Source: Solimicrobium sp040544425 (lineage in GTDB: Bacteria; Pseudomonadota; Gammaproteobacteria; Burkholderiales; Burkholderiaceae_D). Taken from it: a DNA stretch of 64,000 nucleotides. Below, one piece after another: positions 1 to 8,607 of this stretch. The notes under the pieces were generated by a model. That model searched no databases, was not told the origin of the DNA, and saw only the letters and a program-made list of their open reading frames with translations. The position numbers and the translations under genes are program-made. Each line of letters begins with the position of its first letter. Within the stretch, counting starts at the first letter, position 1. The stretch spans positions 1 to 64,000 of the forward strand of contig JBEONO010000008.1 in NCBI GenBank assembly GCA_040544425.1, given 5' to 3'.

Positions 1-1
1 C

Positions 2-121
2 TGGAGCGGTGCTACTCGTGACTGGGATCGCACCAACGTTGTTGATTTAAATCCGGACAAAACTACAAAGGAACAATTAAATCATAAGGAGGTGTATCAG
101 GAACTGAAACTGGCGGCATAA
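2..121 (+). CDS. 3' end of an unidentified gene
   Basis: An open frame runs in from the left edge and stops with TAA at 119-121, giving 39 residues that end in ELKLAA. The segment is hydrophilic and mixed in charge, with no motif I recognise. It is read as coding because the frame is open to the edge and because the following 500 bases hold no other convincing gene. Its function cannot be told from this fragment. Confidence 0.4.
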   Translation, partial: WSGATRDWDRTNVVDLNPDKTTKEQLNHKEVYQELKLAA

Positions 122-623
122 AAATTTACTTTTAGGCGACAACTAGCTTGAAAAACTCCGGGTTTAAAGGGCGTAACGTTCCAATATGCCGCGTCTATTT
201 GCGCCCAAACTAATAGACAAGCATTCCTTGATCGACACAAAAACCAATTTTCTGACTCTCACATCAAACACTCTGGACCGAATCGGTTCCATATTTTTTG
301 CACGACGGCGCATCGCACCTGAACCGGAAAGAAACGATCTGATCTGCCTCATGAGGTAACAAATAGTAAATGTTGAAAAAGTTCCATGTACGACAAAACC
401 TTGTTAATTTTTCACATGAGTGATGGCTGAATTGGCTAGATTTTCCAACCAACATTATGTTTCGCCATTTATTTCATCGAATAATTTACCGCTCGGTCAT
501 TTGCATTGAAGTTGTGTATGGGGGGGGGGACTGCCAAGGATGCCTTGCATCTGGTGGCTGGGGAGTAGGTCAATTTTGGATGCAAATTAACACTGAAATG
601 ATGGGAAGGCGTTTTACCTATGA
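122..623. other. Gene-free stretch
   Basis: About 500 bases without a convincing gene. Short frames on both strands lack ribosome sites and family features. A run of ten G (520-529) lies here with no gene or promoter that it could switch. No terminator follows the leftmost gene fragment. Confidence 0.5.
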
Positions 624-647
624 AAAACGGCCCATGCGGGCCGTTTT
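624..647 (-). terminator. Terminator after tRNA-Ser
   Basis: A perfect 10-bp stem (AAAACGGCCC with GGGCCGTTTT) closes a 4-base loop and, read on the minus strand, ends in a run of T. It lies about 30 bases beyond the 3' end of tRNA-Ser and has the form of a rho-independent terminator. The symmetry would also let it act on the plus strand. Confidence 0.8.
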
Positions 648-678
648 GGTATATCTTGAATCTGCTGAAATGACCTGC

Positions 679-768
679 TGGCGGAGAGGGAGGGATTCGA
701 ACCCTCGGATGGGTCGCCCCATCGCTTGATTTCGAGTCAAGTACATTCGACCACTCTGCCACCTCTCC
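679..768 (-). tRNA. tRNA-Ser (anticodon CGA)
   Basis: A class II tRNA of 90 bases with the long variable arm expected for serine. The acceptor stem pairs GGAGAGG with CCTCTCC, followed by discriminator G and an encoded CCA (679-681). The T arm carries GGTTCGAATCC. The anticodon loop CTCGAAA puts CGA at 732-734, reading UCG codons. A consensus promoter stands about 55 bases upstream and a terminator follows, so it is a single-gene transcript. Confidence 0.97.
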
Positions 769-823
769 GTTTTACCTGCACCCGGCCTTTACTCTTGCAA
801 ACGCACCCTGACCGAAGGGCGCA

Positions 824-852
824 ATTATACGGTTGCGAATCATTTAATGCAA
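824..852 (-). promoter_or_regulatory. Promoter of tRNA-Ser
   Basis: On the minus strand a -35 box TTGCAT is separated by exactly 17 bases from a perfect -10 box TATAAT. A GC-rich discriminator (TGCGCCC) follows, typical of stringently controlled stable-RNA promoters. It lies just downstream of the kup stop codon and drives tRNA-Ser. Confidence 0.85.
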
Positions 853-864
853 CCGGCCTGTCAT

Positions 865-2748
865 TTAAATTTCGACCTGTGACCCGACCTCAATTACCCG
901 ATTACTTGGAATCCGGTAGTAATCCGCCGCATCTCGCGCCGTCCGCGACATCAACATGAACAGCCATTCGCGCCACGCTGCCATTTCGTGCTGAGGACGT
1001 GAAACAATGGTTTGACGGGTGACGAAAAAGGAGGTTTCCATGATCTCGAATTTCAAGCCTTTGTTACCTGCCAACTCCAGGGCCTGGGGAATATCAGGCT
1101 CATTTTTGAAGCCGTAGAACACATCCAGTTGATAGCATTCATGCCCCAACGGGACCACTCTGACACGCTCGTCAAATGGCACCCATGGGATTTCCTGGTT
1201 ATACACGGTCAGGAAAATCACCCGATCATGCAGCACTTTGTTGTGCGATAAATTGTGCAGTAATGCATGAGGCACACCTTCTGAGGCGCTGCGCAAGAAT
1301 ATTGCCGTACCGCCGACCCGGTGTGGTGGCGTGATGAACAGTGAAGCCAAAAACTCTTTTAAAGGTATCGCATGGATGCGCAAATTCTGAAATACCAATT
1401 CACGGCCACGGTGCCAGGTCAGCATAACCGTAAACATCACTGAGCCCAGAACCAGCGGGAACCAACCGCCGTGAAGAATCTTCAAGGCATTGGCCGAAAA
1501 GAACGCCGCGTCAATAATGAAGAAAAATCCGGTTGAAAAAATACACAGCAGTAAATTGTATTTCCACGAATGGCGTATCACAAAGAACGTCAGGATCGTG
1601 GTGATCAGCATGGTCGCTGTAACGGCAATACCGTATGCTGCGGCCAGATTGGCGGACGACCCAAAGCCGACAACCGCGGCCAACACCACGATCAACTGCA
1701 TCCAGTTCACCATCGGCATATAGATCTGACCGATCTCTTTCACCGATGTGTGAATGATCGACAGGCGCGGCAACAATCCGACCGAAATCGCTTCCTTGGT
1801 CATGGAATACGTACCGGAAATCGTCGCCTGCGATGCAATGACTGCGGCGATGGTGGACAGTGCGACCAGGGGATAAATACTCCACGGTCCTAGCTGGTGA
1901 TAAAACGGATTTTCAACCGCGGTCGGATCGGTCATGAGCAAACCGCCCTGCCCCAGATAGTTCAACATCAGAGCCGGAAAGACAATGAAGAACCACGCAA
2001 TACGAATCGGCTTGCGTCCAAAATGCCCCATATCGGCATACAGTGCTTCAGCGCCGGTAAAAGCCAGCACCACGGCACCGAGAGCAACGAACGCCAGCCA
2101 GCCATGATCTAACAAGAACGAAATGGCGTGGATTGGATTTAACGCATTCAGGATGATCGGCGCTTTTAAAATATTGATGACACCCATCGTCGCCAATGCA
2201 CTGAACCATAACAGCATGATCGGCCCAAACCAGTTACCGATACCGGTGGTGCCCTTGAACTGAAACGAGTACAACAAGATGAGAACGACCACGGTAATTG
2301 GCACGACCTTGTTGCTGAAACTCGGTGTTGCGACATTCAAACCTTCCATGGCCGAGATGACCGACATCGCCGGGGTAATCACACCATCACCGTAAAATAG
2401 TGCGGCACCGACCAATCCCAACAAAAGCAGGATGTAACTCCAGCGTGATTGCTTGCCCACCGACTCCAGAGCCAGGGCCATCAAGGCAATAATGCCACCC
2501 TCGCCGCGGTTATCTGCGCGCAAGATCAGGGTCACATATTTGAGTGCCACGACGACAAATAAACCCCACATGATCAGGGAGACGACACCGAGAATATTTG
2601 AGGTTGTTAAATCCATGCCGTATTCGGGCGAGAAGATCGTCTGCATCGTGTAGAGCGGGCTGGTTCCGATGTCGCCGTAAACGATCCCGACTGCAGCGAC
2701 TGTTAATGCCGTTGTGCTGCTTTTCATTGGCTGAAATTGGCTAGACAA
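865..2748 (-). CDS. kup: Kup-family potassium uptake protein
   Basis: Low-affinity K+/H+ symporter of the inner membrane (KUP/HAK/KT family), 627 residues, the usual length. Family signatures are visible: GDIGTSPLY at residues 25-33 and GDGVITPA at 120-127. About twelve hydrophobic helices fill the first 450 residues and a soluble C-terminal domain follows. The chosen start is TTG at 2748, because AAGG stands eight bases before it; an ATG seven codons later (2727) has no ribosome site but cannot be excluded. The gene stands alone between tRNA-Ser and a long leader region. Family assignment is secure; the physiological affinity is inferred from the family. Confidence 0.95.
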   Translation of the reverse strand: MSSQFQPMKSSTTALTVAAVGIVYGDIGTSPLYTMQTIFSPEYGMDLTTSNILGVVSLIMWGLFVVVALKYVTLILRADNRGEGGIIALMALALESVGKQSRWSYILLLLGLVGAALFYGDGVITPAMSVISAMEGLNVATPSFSNKVVPITVVVLILLYSFQFKGTTGIGNWFGPIMLLWFSALATMGVINILKAPIILNALNPIHAISFLLDHGWLAFVALGAVVLAFTGAEALYADMGHFGRKPIRIAWFFIVFPALMLNYLGQGGLLMTDPTAVENPFYHQLGPWSIYPLVALSTIAAVIASQATISGTYSMTKEAISVGLLPRLSIIHTSVKEIGQIYMPMVNWMQLIVVLAAVVGFGSSANLAAAYGIAVTATMLITTILTFFVIRHSWKYNLLLCIFSTGFFFIIDAAFFSANALKILHGGWFPLVLGSVMFTVMLTWHRGRELVFQNLRIHAIPLKEFLASLFITPPHRVGGTAIFLRSASEGVPHALLHNLSHNKVLHDRVIFLTVYNQEIPWVPFDERVRVVPLGHECYQLDVFYGFKNEPDIPQALELAGNKGLKFEIMETSFFVTRQTIVSRPQHEMAAWREWLFMLMSRTARDAADYYRIPSNRVIEVGSQVEI

Positions 2749-3042
2749 TTTTGTACCTTGGAGTAATTAGTGCATTGCACAATAAGACAATCAGATCATC
2801 AAATCAAGGGATGTTTGCAATATTTGCGATCTGGTTGAACCGTTCACAGTTCGTCGATCATACCAAGCTCCACAACGGATTTCAGGTGCCTGAATATTCC
2901 ACCATGAATTCAATAATTTAGCAGTGCACCTGACGCAAATTGATAAAAACGGCACGGGCTATCGCACTTTTTCTCGTTGATTATTAACAACAAGCGCCCC
3001 GCAGTTTATACCTCTGCACGCCAACTCTGATGGCCGTGAGCA

Positions 3043-3200
3043 AAAAAAAACCCGTAACGGTTAAGTTACGGGCAAATTCTCTTTGGAAAGAATTGAAATA
3101 CACGCAAAGCGTAATCCCGAATTATTACTTCGGAATGACATTACGGTCGATTTGATCAAATTCGGGCATATGAACAAAATGCCAAAATAAAATAGCAACT
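3043..3200 (-). ncRNA. Possible small RNA ending at the orphan terminator
   Basis: Minus-strand transcription ending at the terminator 3051-3072 would give an RNA with three hairpins: one near 3114-3136 (8 pairs with one G-U), a small one at 3102-3112 (ACGC/GCGT) and the terminator itself. A 14-residue frame starting MPEFDQ (ATG at 3169, stop at 3125-3127) lies inside; it has no ribosome site. The 5' end is a guess and no good promoter was found. The alternative is a leftover terminator from a lost gene. Confidence 0.25.
3051..3072 (-). terminator. Orphan rho-independent terminator
   Basis: A stem of CCCGTAAC with GTTACGGG (3051-3058 and 3065-3072), six-base loop, followed on the minus strand by nine T residues. 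The form is textbook, yet no gene is seen directly upstream on that strand; the nearest features there are the gene-free region and the divergent tRNA-Asn. Confidence 0.8.
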
Positions 3201-3492
3201 AAGTTTTTCACAATTTTTGTGGATAAGTCAGCTTATCTTTTGGATATCCTTCCGCAACTCTTTGATTTTTATTGCATTTAATAGAAAGCTTAATTTTTCA
3301 TCAAACAGTCATAAATCAAGCCTGGCGATCAGGGATGCACTACATGGAAACGCCAGTTCTTTTTAGTTGTTTGGAATTTGATCCTATTTGTTTCACTGTA
3401 TCTGGAAAAATCAAAGATTCAAGAAACAAAATTCCAAATAAAAGTATTTACTTGAATTAAATATATATGTGCAGTTTTTTGGGAAATTGTTC

Positions 3493-3501
3493 TGCTATAA
3501 T
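3493..3501 (+). promoter_or_regulatory. Extended -10 promoter of tRNA-Asn
   Basis: TGCTATAAT is a perfect extended -10 element, followed by the GC-rich discriminator GCGCGTCG usual for stable RNA. The -35 region is only a T-rich stretch with no good hexamer, which the extended -10 may compensate. The mature tRNA begins 74 bases later, so a longish 5' leader must be removed. Confidence 0.7.
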
Positions 3502-3574
3502 GCGCGTCGTCGCAAAACATTGATTACAAGCCGTCTGCAAATTCAGCTTTGAACGCATTGATTTTATGGACAAT

Positions 3575-3650
3575 TCCCTGATAGCTCAGTTGGTAGAGCG
3601 ACGGACTGTTAATCCGCAGGTCCCTGGTTCGAGTCCAGGTCGGGGAGCCA
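3575..3650 (+). tRNA. tRNA-Asn (anticodon GTT)
   Basis: A 76-base cloverleaf with encoded CCA. The acceptor stem pairs TCCCTGA with TCGGGGA (one G-T wobble) and is followed by discriminator G. The D arm has AGCTCAGTTGGTAGAGC and the T arm GGTTCGAGTCC. The anticodon loop CTGTTAA gives GTT, reading AAC and AAU. It has its own promoter and terminator. Confidence 0.97.
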
Positions 3651-3660
3651 AAAATTTAAA

Positions 3661-3687
3661 GGGCTGCATTGATTGCAGCCCTTTTTT
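3661..3687 (+). terminator. Terminator of tRNA-Asn
   Basis: Stem GGGCTGCA with TGCAGCCC around a five-base loop, then six T residues. It begins ten bases after the tRNA. The MFS gene on the other strand ends 28 bases further on, so the hairpin may serve both. Confidence 0.9.
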
Positions 3688-3714
3688 ATTTTGCTAACGC
3701 AATGGCATTCAAGT

Positions 3715-4872
3715 TCACATCGGCGTGTCGATCTCGAGTCTGTTCAGTGCAAGCAGCAGCCCCATCCCGGCAATTAATACGATTGCCGTAATAACCAGCA
3801 CGCCGTGATAACTCCCGGTGGCATTGGCAATGCATCCGGCCATTACCGGTGCGATCATCTGGGCCACACCGTAGCTGAGTGTCAATCGTGCCATGGCCTT
3901 GGCGGGATTATTCGGGAAATGTCTTCCGATCAGTGACAGAGTCAGGCTGACGATGCCAACGAAGGTACTGCCATACAAAATTGCACTGATCACGTTCAGA
4001 CTGATGTTCTCGCTTAGCACCGGGATCAGCACGGATATGACTTGCAATCCGTATGCCAGCAACAGTGCTGGTATCTGCCCGGAGCGCCTTGCAATACGAT
4101 CCCACAGGAAGCTTGATGGCGCGGCCGCCAGACCGACCACCACCCATACCCAACTCCCCCGGCCGGCCAGTGCCGGTAGTTTTTCCAGTATGGCGACAAT
4201 GAATGTGGCGCTGATTACATAGCCAAAGCCTGCACAAAAATACGAGGCGATCAACAAGTTCATCCATTTCCTGGAGGGTGGCAGTTGAATCTGGTGCGAG
4301 GCGTCAGGGTAAATATCGGCTGGAGCTGGCATCCACAACCAGGCCGGGATAAAAAACACAACACCCAAAAGTCCCAACACGATCCACTGCACATCCCAGG
4401 CCAAATGACCAACCATGCTGCCAACGGCAATGCCGGACACGGCAATCCCCAATCCCAGACCGGCGAAGTGCAGACCCAGCAGTGGTGCCTGCCGTTGACG
4501 GATCAGCCAGTTCATGATCAGACCGGATGCAATCAGCATGCCGCAGGTTGTGGTCAGGCCGGAGACGTAACGAAGGATTGCCCAGACGACGATATGGTCA
4601 GTGAGCCCCATGCCAAGCGTACTGAATACCGCGACAATCAGTCCGAGATGATAGAGATGGAACTTGACTGTCAATCGGCTGATGCTGGCCACCAGCAGCG
4701 CACCAGTCATGTAGCCCATGTAGTTGAAACTGGCCAGCCAGCCGCTGGCCAGATAGGACAGACCAGCCTGGTCTCTCATGATGGGTAACAATGGTGTGTA
4801 GGCAAAACGGGCCAGGCCTGCAGTCAGCAGCAGTGAGCAGACTCCCGCCATAAAAACGCGATACTTTTGCAT
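3715..4872 (-). CDS. YbfB/YjiJ-family MFS transporter
   Basis: Inner-membrane transporter of the major facilitator superfamily, 385 residues, with about twelve hydrophobic helices. The N-terminal stretch GLARFAYTPLLP is typical of the YbfB/YjiJ family, whose substrates are largely unknown. Two similar halves are separated by a short hydrophilic link near residue 190-205. It is a single gene, ending next to the tRNA-Asn terminator. The family call is firm; no substrate can be inferred, and no regulator or enzyme gene beside it gives a hint. Confidence 0.85.
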   Translation of the reverse strand: MQKYRVFMAGVCSLLLTAGLARFAYTPLLPIMRDQAGLSYLASGWLASFNYMGYMTGALLVASISRLTVKFHLYHLGLIVAVFSTLGMGLTDHIVVWAILRYVSGLTTTCGMLIASGLIMNWLIRQRQAPLLGLHFAGLGLGIAVSGIAVGSMVGHLAWDVQWIVLGLLGVVFFIPAWLWMPAPADIYPDASHQIQLPPSRKWMNLLIASYFCAGFGYVISATFIVAILEKLPALAGRGSWVWVVVGLAAAPSSFLWDRIARRSGQIPALLLAYGLQVISVLIPVLSENISLNVISAILYGSTFVGIVSLTLSLIGRHFPNNPAKAMARLTLSYGVAQMIAPVMAGCIANATGSYHGVLVITAIVLIAGMGLLLALNRLEIDTPM

Positions 4873-4963
4873 GTTGACGAGTGCTGGCTCAATTGGGAAG
4901 TGGCCATTATAACGTCAGCTGGTGATTTGCTTTCGCTTCGCCGCCAGCACAGTCCAGCAGACA

Positions 4964-4989
4964 GCTCCGCCCATTCAGCGTGGCGGAGC
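4964..4989 (-). terminator. Hairpin after the repeat lipoprotein gene
   Basis: A perfect 8-bp inverted repeat (GCTCCGCC with GGCGGAGC, ten-base loop) lies ten bases beyond the stop codon of the minus-strand lipoprotein gene. It lacks a T run, so it may be a weak terminator or a 3'-end stabiliser. Confidence 0.35.
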
Positions 4990-4998
4990 AGCGGTCGA

Positions 4999-7900
4999 TC
5001 AGCGTGTCGTTTTTATACTGTTGGCACTGACCATCAGACTCGATACATTGACTGGCTCCAAACTGGCCAAAGTCAAACTTTTCAAACAGGCCAGATCGCT
5101 GTCATTCCAGCGCGCGTCAGGCGTGCCAACCAACTGTCCTGCGAAACTGTTATCACCCACCACAACGCCATAGTTTTGCATTGCCGTCATGATGATCGCT
5201 GCCTGAGGGCTGGAAGCTGCACAGGCTGGCAACTGGGTTCCTGCTTTTATTCGATAGATTTCGCCGGCCGGGCTGGTGTTGGAGCAGGCAGATGGAGGGG
5301 CAGTTTGGGAAAGCATGGTCCAGGTTGGCACACCGGTACATGAACCTGTTCCTGAGGTTGCTGTCGCTGGCCATACCCAGTTATCCAGCATATGCGGCAA
5401 AGTCATGCGAATCATATGTTTGATCGCGCCGGTCGGAGCAGCAGCTGTTCCAGTACCAATCACTTCGTCCGCATTGATGAGAAGCGGCCCGTCCGGCAAA
5501 CCAGTCGCGTTTGTTGTTCCAACGCCTTGTGGATGAATCGCATAGGAGTTGCTCACGTCGGTCCACATCGCATTACCGCCATCGGACCACGATCCGGAAT
5601 TGTTAGTATTGGTCAGCACGCCAATGTACATCTCATACAGTTTGGCGCTTGCACTGGCACTGGCATTGACGTACACAATCACGTGCCTGTCATAGCCGGA
5701 GTTGGCTGTGCCCTGCACTGGTGCATAGGTCGGAATTTGAGCTGAAGTAAAATCGCCACCTTTAGGCAATGTCGTTACTCCGACCACTGCCTGACTGGCC
5801 GGTACCTGAATTGCCGGGCTTCCATATGGCCACGGTGCGCCATATCCATTACCAAAGGCAGCCGAGAATGTCGAACTTAAATATGCAGGGTTAATTGGTG
5901 CAGCCGGGGAGTTATCAACTGGCAGGCCTGTACTCAACGCATCAACCCGGTGATGAAATATCGAATCAGCCGGAAAAATATTTGCCAAAAAGCCGTTGCT
6001 GCCGTTGATCAAGAACGGGATCACTTTCGATGCCACATTATTGACAGAGTCAACTACCACGATTTTGGTGCCATAGTACCCTTGGCCGCCAATCAGTGCC
6101 GAGCTGATTCCACCCGTAGCACTGTTGATTACCATCCCCTCAGGCAAGGTCGGATTGCTGCCGCTTGTATCGGCACAAAATTTGTACGGTGGTGTGCCGC
6201 CAGTCGCAGAAATTGTGCAACCGCCATAGGCGCTGCCCTGCGTGCCACCTGGGCAAGTCGTGGTCGTGATTTTTAAAGTACTGGTTGTCGCGCTGTAGTT
6301 GCACGGAGGAGCCAAATATGGGTTGGCGGTGCTCACGCAGCTGACACTGATATTACCGATGTTAGCAGCAAGATTGGAACCCGTACCGTTACTGACGGTA
6401 CAGACCTGGCCACTCGGCTGAGTTCCCACAGTTACCGCATAACTGCCACCAGCAGGTACCGGTGTTGAAAACGCAAAGCTGGTACTGCCGTTGATGGTTT
6501 GGGCATTCGCGCCATTATTTAACAAGGTCACCAGCTCAACTGGATTGAGCCCTGTTATTGAACCTGCAATCGTAAAGCTTGCACTCGAACAGGTCACGCT
6601 GATACCTGTGACGTTAGCGACCACGTTTGATCCAGCGCTATTCGCGACCGAACATACCTGGCCGTTCGGTTGGGTGTTGATGGTAACTGCATAGCTACCG
6701 TTATACGAAACCGGCTGGCTGAAAGTGAAAGTTCGATTCGAGGTAACAGTAGTTGGGTTTGCTCCATTGTCGTTGATGGTTACTTGCTGCCCCGCATTCA
6801 GACCTGACACTGAACCGGTTATTGTGTAAGTCATCGTTGAACAATTGACAGACACGTCACTCACATTGGTAATCATTCCGGAACCGGTACCATTGGATAC
6901 CGTGCAGACTTGCCCGGCAGGTTGAGTTCCAATCGTGACGGAATAGCTGCCGCTGTAAGACACCAGCGCAGAAAATCTGAAGCTTGTGTTTCCGGTGACA
7001 GTGACTGGATCCGCACCATTGTTAAATAACGTCACTTGCTGGCCAGAATTCAAACCATTGACCGTGCCGGCAACCGAATAGCTTAGCGTCGAACAGGTTA
7101 TGCCAACTGAATTAACGTTGGCAACCACCCCTGCACCAGCGCCGCTTGATACCGTGCACGACTGTCCAACTGGCTGCGTTCCAATCGTCACCGAGTAGCT
7201 GCCGTTGTAGGCAACCGCTGCGGCAAAACTGAATGTGCTACTGCTGCTGACAACAGTCGGATCTGCGCCATTGTTTAACAGAGTTACCTGTTGGCCGGCA
7301 GCCAGTCCATTGAGTGTCCCTGCGATCGTGTAACTTTGTGTTGAACAGATCAAACTCAGATTAGTAACATTGGCCACAACGCCAGACCCCAGGCCGTTAT
7401 TTACAGAACAGGTTTGACCGGTCGGTTGCGCAGCAATTGTCACCGAATAACCGCCGTTATAAGCAACTGGCACGCTCAATGTAAAATTTCCATTCGCTGA
7501 GATTGTTTGTGGGTTGCTGCCGTTGTTCAGAATCTTCACGGTTTGCCCGGCGGCCAGCCCGGAAGCGGTGCCAGAAATACCGTAAGTATTCATTGAGCAG
7601 ACCACGTTGACATTCGTGACCTTCGCATTTACCCCTGTGCCGCTGCCGTTGGACACCGTGCAGACTTCACCGGACGGCTGTGAAGCGACGGTCACCAGAA
7701 ATTCTGCATTGGCAGCCACTGGCGTCGCAAAAGTGAACGGACCATCTGTATTAATCGGTAATGCATCGCCACCATTGTTGTTCAAGGTCAGCGTTGAACC
7801 TTTGGTCAACCCGGTGACTTTTCCGCCAATCGTAAAGGTCTCTGATGTAACAGGAGGAGTAACTGGGGTAGTCGTAGTTGTAGTTGGAGTGGTTGTGGGG

Positions 7901-8061
7901 CCGGTGGTAGTGCCTGGATTTTGACTAGACAAGACCGTCGGACTGGCATTGCTGGCCGTTGAACCGGCTGATCCGCCACCACCGCATGCAGCAAGTTGCG
8001 CGAGAAAAACACAAGTTACAACCAGTTCAACGCTCTTGAAATTATCAAAGAATCTATTCAT
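4999..8061 (-). CDS. Large repeat-bearing lipoprotein
   Basis: A predicted cell-surface or periplasmic lipoprotein of 1020 residues. An N-terminal signal ends in the lipobox LAAC (Cys26), followed by GGGGS and a Thr/Pro-rich linker (about 51-73). Six tandem repeats of about 84 residues then fill 74-578. The remainder (about 579-1020) is a separate domain with NYGVVVGDN near its C terminus, rich in aromatic residues and Cys, with no catalytic motif I can name. The frame could start at GTG 8070, but ATG at 8061 is better placed behind GGGGTGG. Repeats of this kind recur in proteobacterial lipoproteins and are probably beta-sandwich spacers. Function unknown; adhesion or polymer binding is only a guess. 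Confidence 0.8.
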   Translation of the reverse strand: MNRFFDNFKSVELVVTCVFLAQLAACGGGGSAGSTASNASPTVLSSQNPGTTTGPTTTPTTTTTTPVTPPVTSETFTIGGKVTGLTKGSTLTLNNNGGDALPINTDGPFTFATPVAANAEFLVTVASQPSGEVCTVSNGSGTGVNAKVTNVNVVCSMNTYGISGTASGLAAGQTVKILNNGSNPQTISANGNFTLSVPVAYNGGYSVTIAAQPTGQTCSVNNGLGSGVVANVTNLSLICSTQSYTIAGTLNGLAAGQQVTLLNNGADPTVVSSSSTFSFAAAVAYNGSYSVTIGTQPVGQSCTVSSGAGAGVVANVNSVGITCSTLSYSVAGTVNGLNSGQQVTLFNNGADPVTVTGNTSFRFSALVSYSGSYSVTIGTQPAGQVCTVSNGTGSGMITNVSDVSVNCSTMTYTITGSVSGLNAGQQVTINDNGANPTTVTSNRTFTFSQPVSYNGSYAVTINTQPNGQVCSVANSAGSNVVANVTGISVTCSSASFTIAGSITGLNPVELVTLLNNGANAQTINGSTSFAFSTPVPAGGSYAVTVGTQPSGQVCTVSNGTGSNLAANIGNISVSCVSTANPYLAPPCNYSATTSTLKITTTTCPGGTQGSAYGGCTISATGGTPPYKFCADTSGSNPTLPEGMVINSATGGISSALIGGQGYYGTKIVVVDSVNNVASKVIPFLINGSNGFLANIFPADSIFHHRVDALSTGLPVDNSPAAPINPAYLSSTFSAAFGNGYGAPWPYGSPAIQVPASQAVVGVTTLPKGGDFTSAQIPTYAPVQGTANSGYDRHVIVYVNASASASAKLYEMYIGVLTNTNNSGSWSDGGNAMWTDVSNSYAIHPQGVGTTNATGLPDGPLLINADEVIGTGTAAAPTGAIKHMIRMTLPHMLDNWVWPATATSGTGSCTGVPTWTMLSQTAPPSACSNTSPAGEIYRIKAGTQLPACAASSPQAAIIMTAMQNYGVVVGDNSFAGQLVGTPDARWNDSDLACLKSLTLASLEPVNVSSLMVSANSIKTTR
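6328..7842 (-). repeat. Six tandem 84-residue coding repeats
   Basis: Each unit follows the pattern I-x-G-x-x-x-GL-x-x-GQ-x-VTL-x-NNGA early, a central Y-x-GSYSVTI-x-TQP-x-GQ, and ends C-T-V-S-N-G-x-G-x-x-V-x-NV-x-x-VxV-x-C-S. Two cysteines per unit, about 25 residues apart, could form a disulfide. Units 3, 4 and 5 are the most alike; the first and last are the most diverged, as expected if copies were gained in the middle by recombination. Confidence 0.85.
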
Positions 8062-8607
8062 TGCAACCACCCCGATTGATATTTATTTTAATTTCCGTGT
8101 GGAAATTTTTCACCAAGGCAATATTGCCATAGCGAAATTATGGGTGCAATGCAAAATGCGTGTTTTGTGTAACTAAGTGTGTTTACGGTTACCTACCGCA
8201 CAGAGAATTAATTCAAGGGGTAAATATTGATTTCTGTCACGCAGGCCCTTCGGGGAGCCAGGATTTTTTGTTTTCCAAATGAAATTGATTGTGCTTTCAA
8301 GCAGCGGAACCAGGCGGTTACATATTCAAAATCCGCTTTGCCAGACAGATCAGATTAAGACGGGAAATGGCAGAACAATTTTTCTAAGTCGCTACAAATA
8401 CGCTACTGATTTCGACAATAAATAAATCATTTGCACTTGCTTGGGACAGACTGTTACCAAAGTATCGAGCTTTGGTACTCAGGCGCGGATCACGAATCAG
8501 GCTTACAAACGTTGGCAAGACCAAACGAACCATAGACACATAAATAATTTCCCCACTGAAGCGGATTTACCGTTTAAAGTTGCACTACTAAAAAATAAGG
8601 ATAACTT
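8062..8607. other. Intergenic region between divergent genes
   Basis: About 545 bases separating the lipoprotein gene (minus) from the amino-acid permease gene (plus). It must hold both promoters. An inverted repeat (8455-8477) lies 130 bases before the permease start. I found no further gene; a short frame beginning at 8441 overlaps the permease start and lacks a ribosome site. Confidence 0.5.
8455..8477. promoter_or_regulatory. Inverted repeat, possible operator
   Basis: Perfect 8-bp arms TACCAAAG and CTTTGGTA separated by seven bases. The size and spacing suit a dimeric regulator binding upstream of the permease gene. No regulator gene is adjacent, so its role is a guess. Confidence 0.35.

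Larger units (their letters stand above)
2749..3492. other. Gene-free stretch upstream of kup
   Basis: About 740 bases with no convincing protein gene. It is AT-rich, especially 3180-3480. It contains a strong minus-strand terminator (3051-3072) that cannot belong to kup, since it lies upstream of that gene, and a possible small RNA behind it. The kup promoter should lie between 2749 and about 3040, but I could not pick a convincing one. Confidence 0.5.

Noticed and set aside
164..455. Two short minus-strand frames near the left edge
   Set aside because: Neither has a ribosome site, a domain or a plausible composition; both are probably chance frames.
520..529. Run of ten G, a possible phase-variation tract
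   Set aside because: It lies in a gene-free stretch with no real gene or promoter around it to be switched.
4285..4788. Long frame antisense to the MFS transporter gene
   Set aside because: Its protein is rich in Gln, His and Cys with no family features; it mirrors the codon bias of the real gene on the other strand.
6328..7842. Regular repeats that could suggest a CRISPR or satellite array
   Set aside because: The period is about 252 bases, stays in one coding frame, and gives an 84-residue protein repeat; there are no short identical direct repeats with spacers.
7607..7924. Frame antisense to the repeat lipoprotein gene
   Set aside because: It is the shadow of Thr/Pro-rich coding sequence (poly-Val/Pro product) with no start signal.
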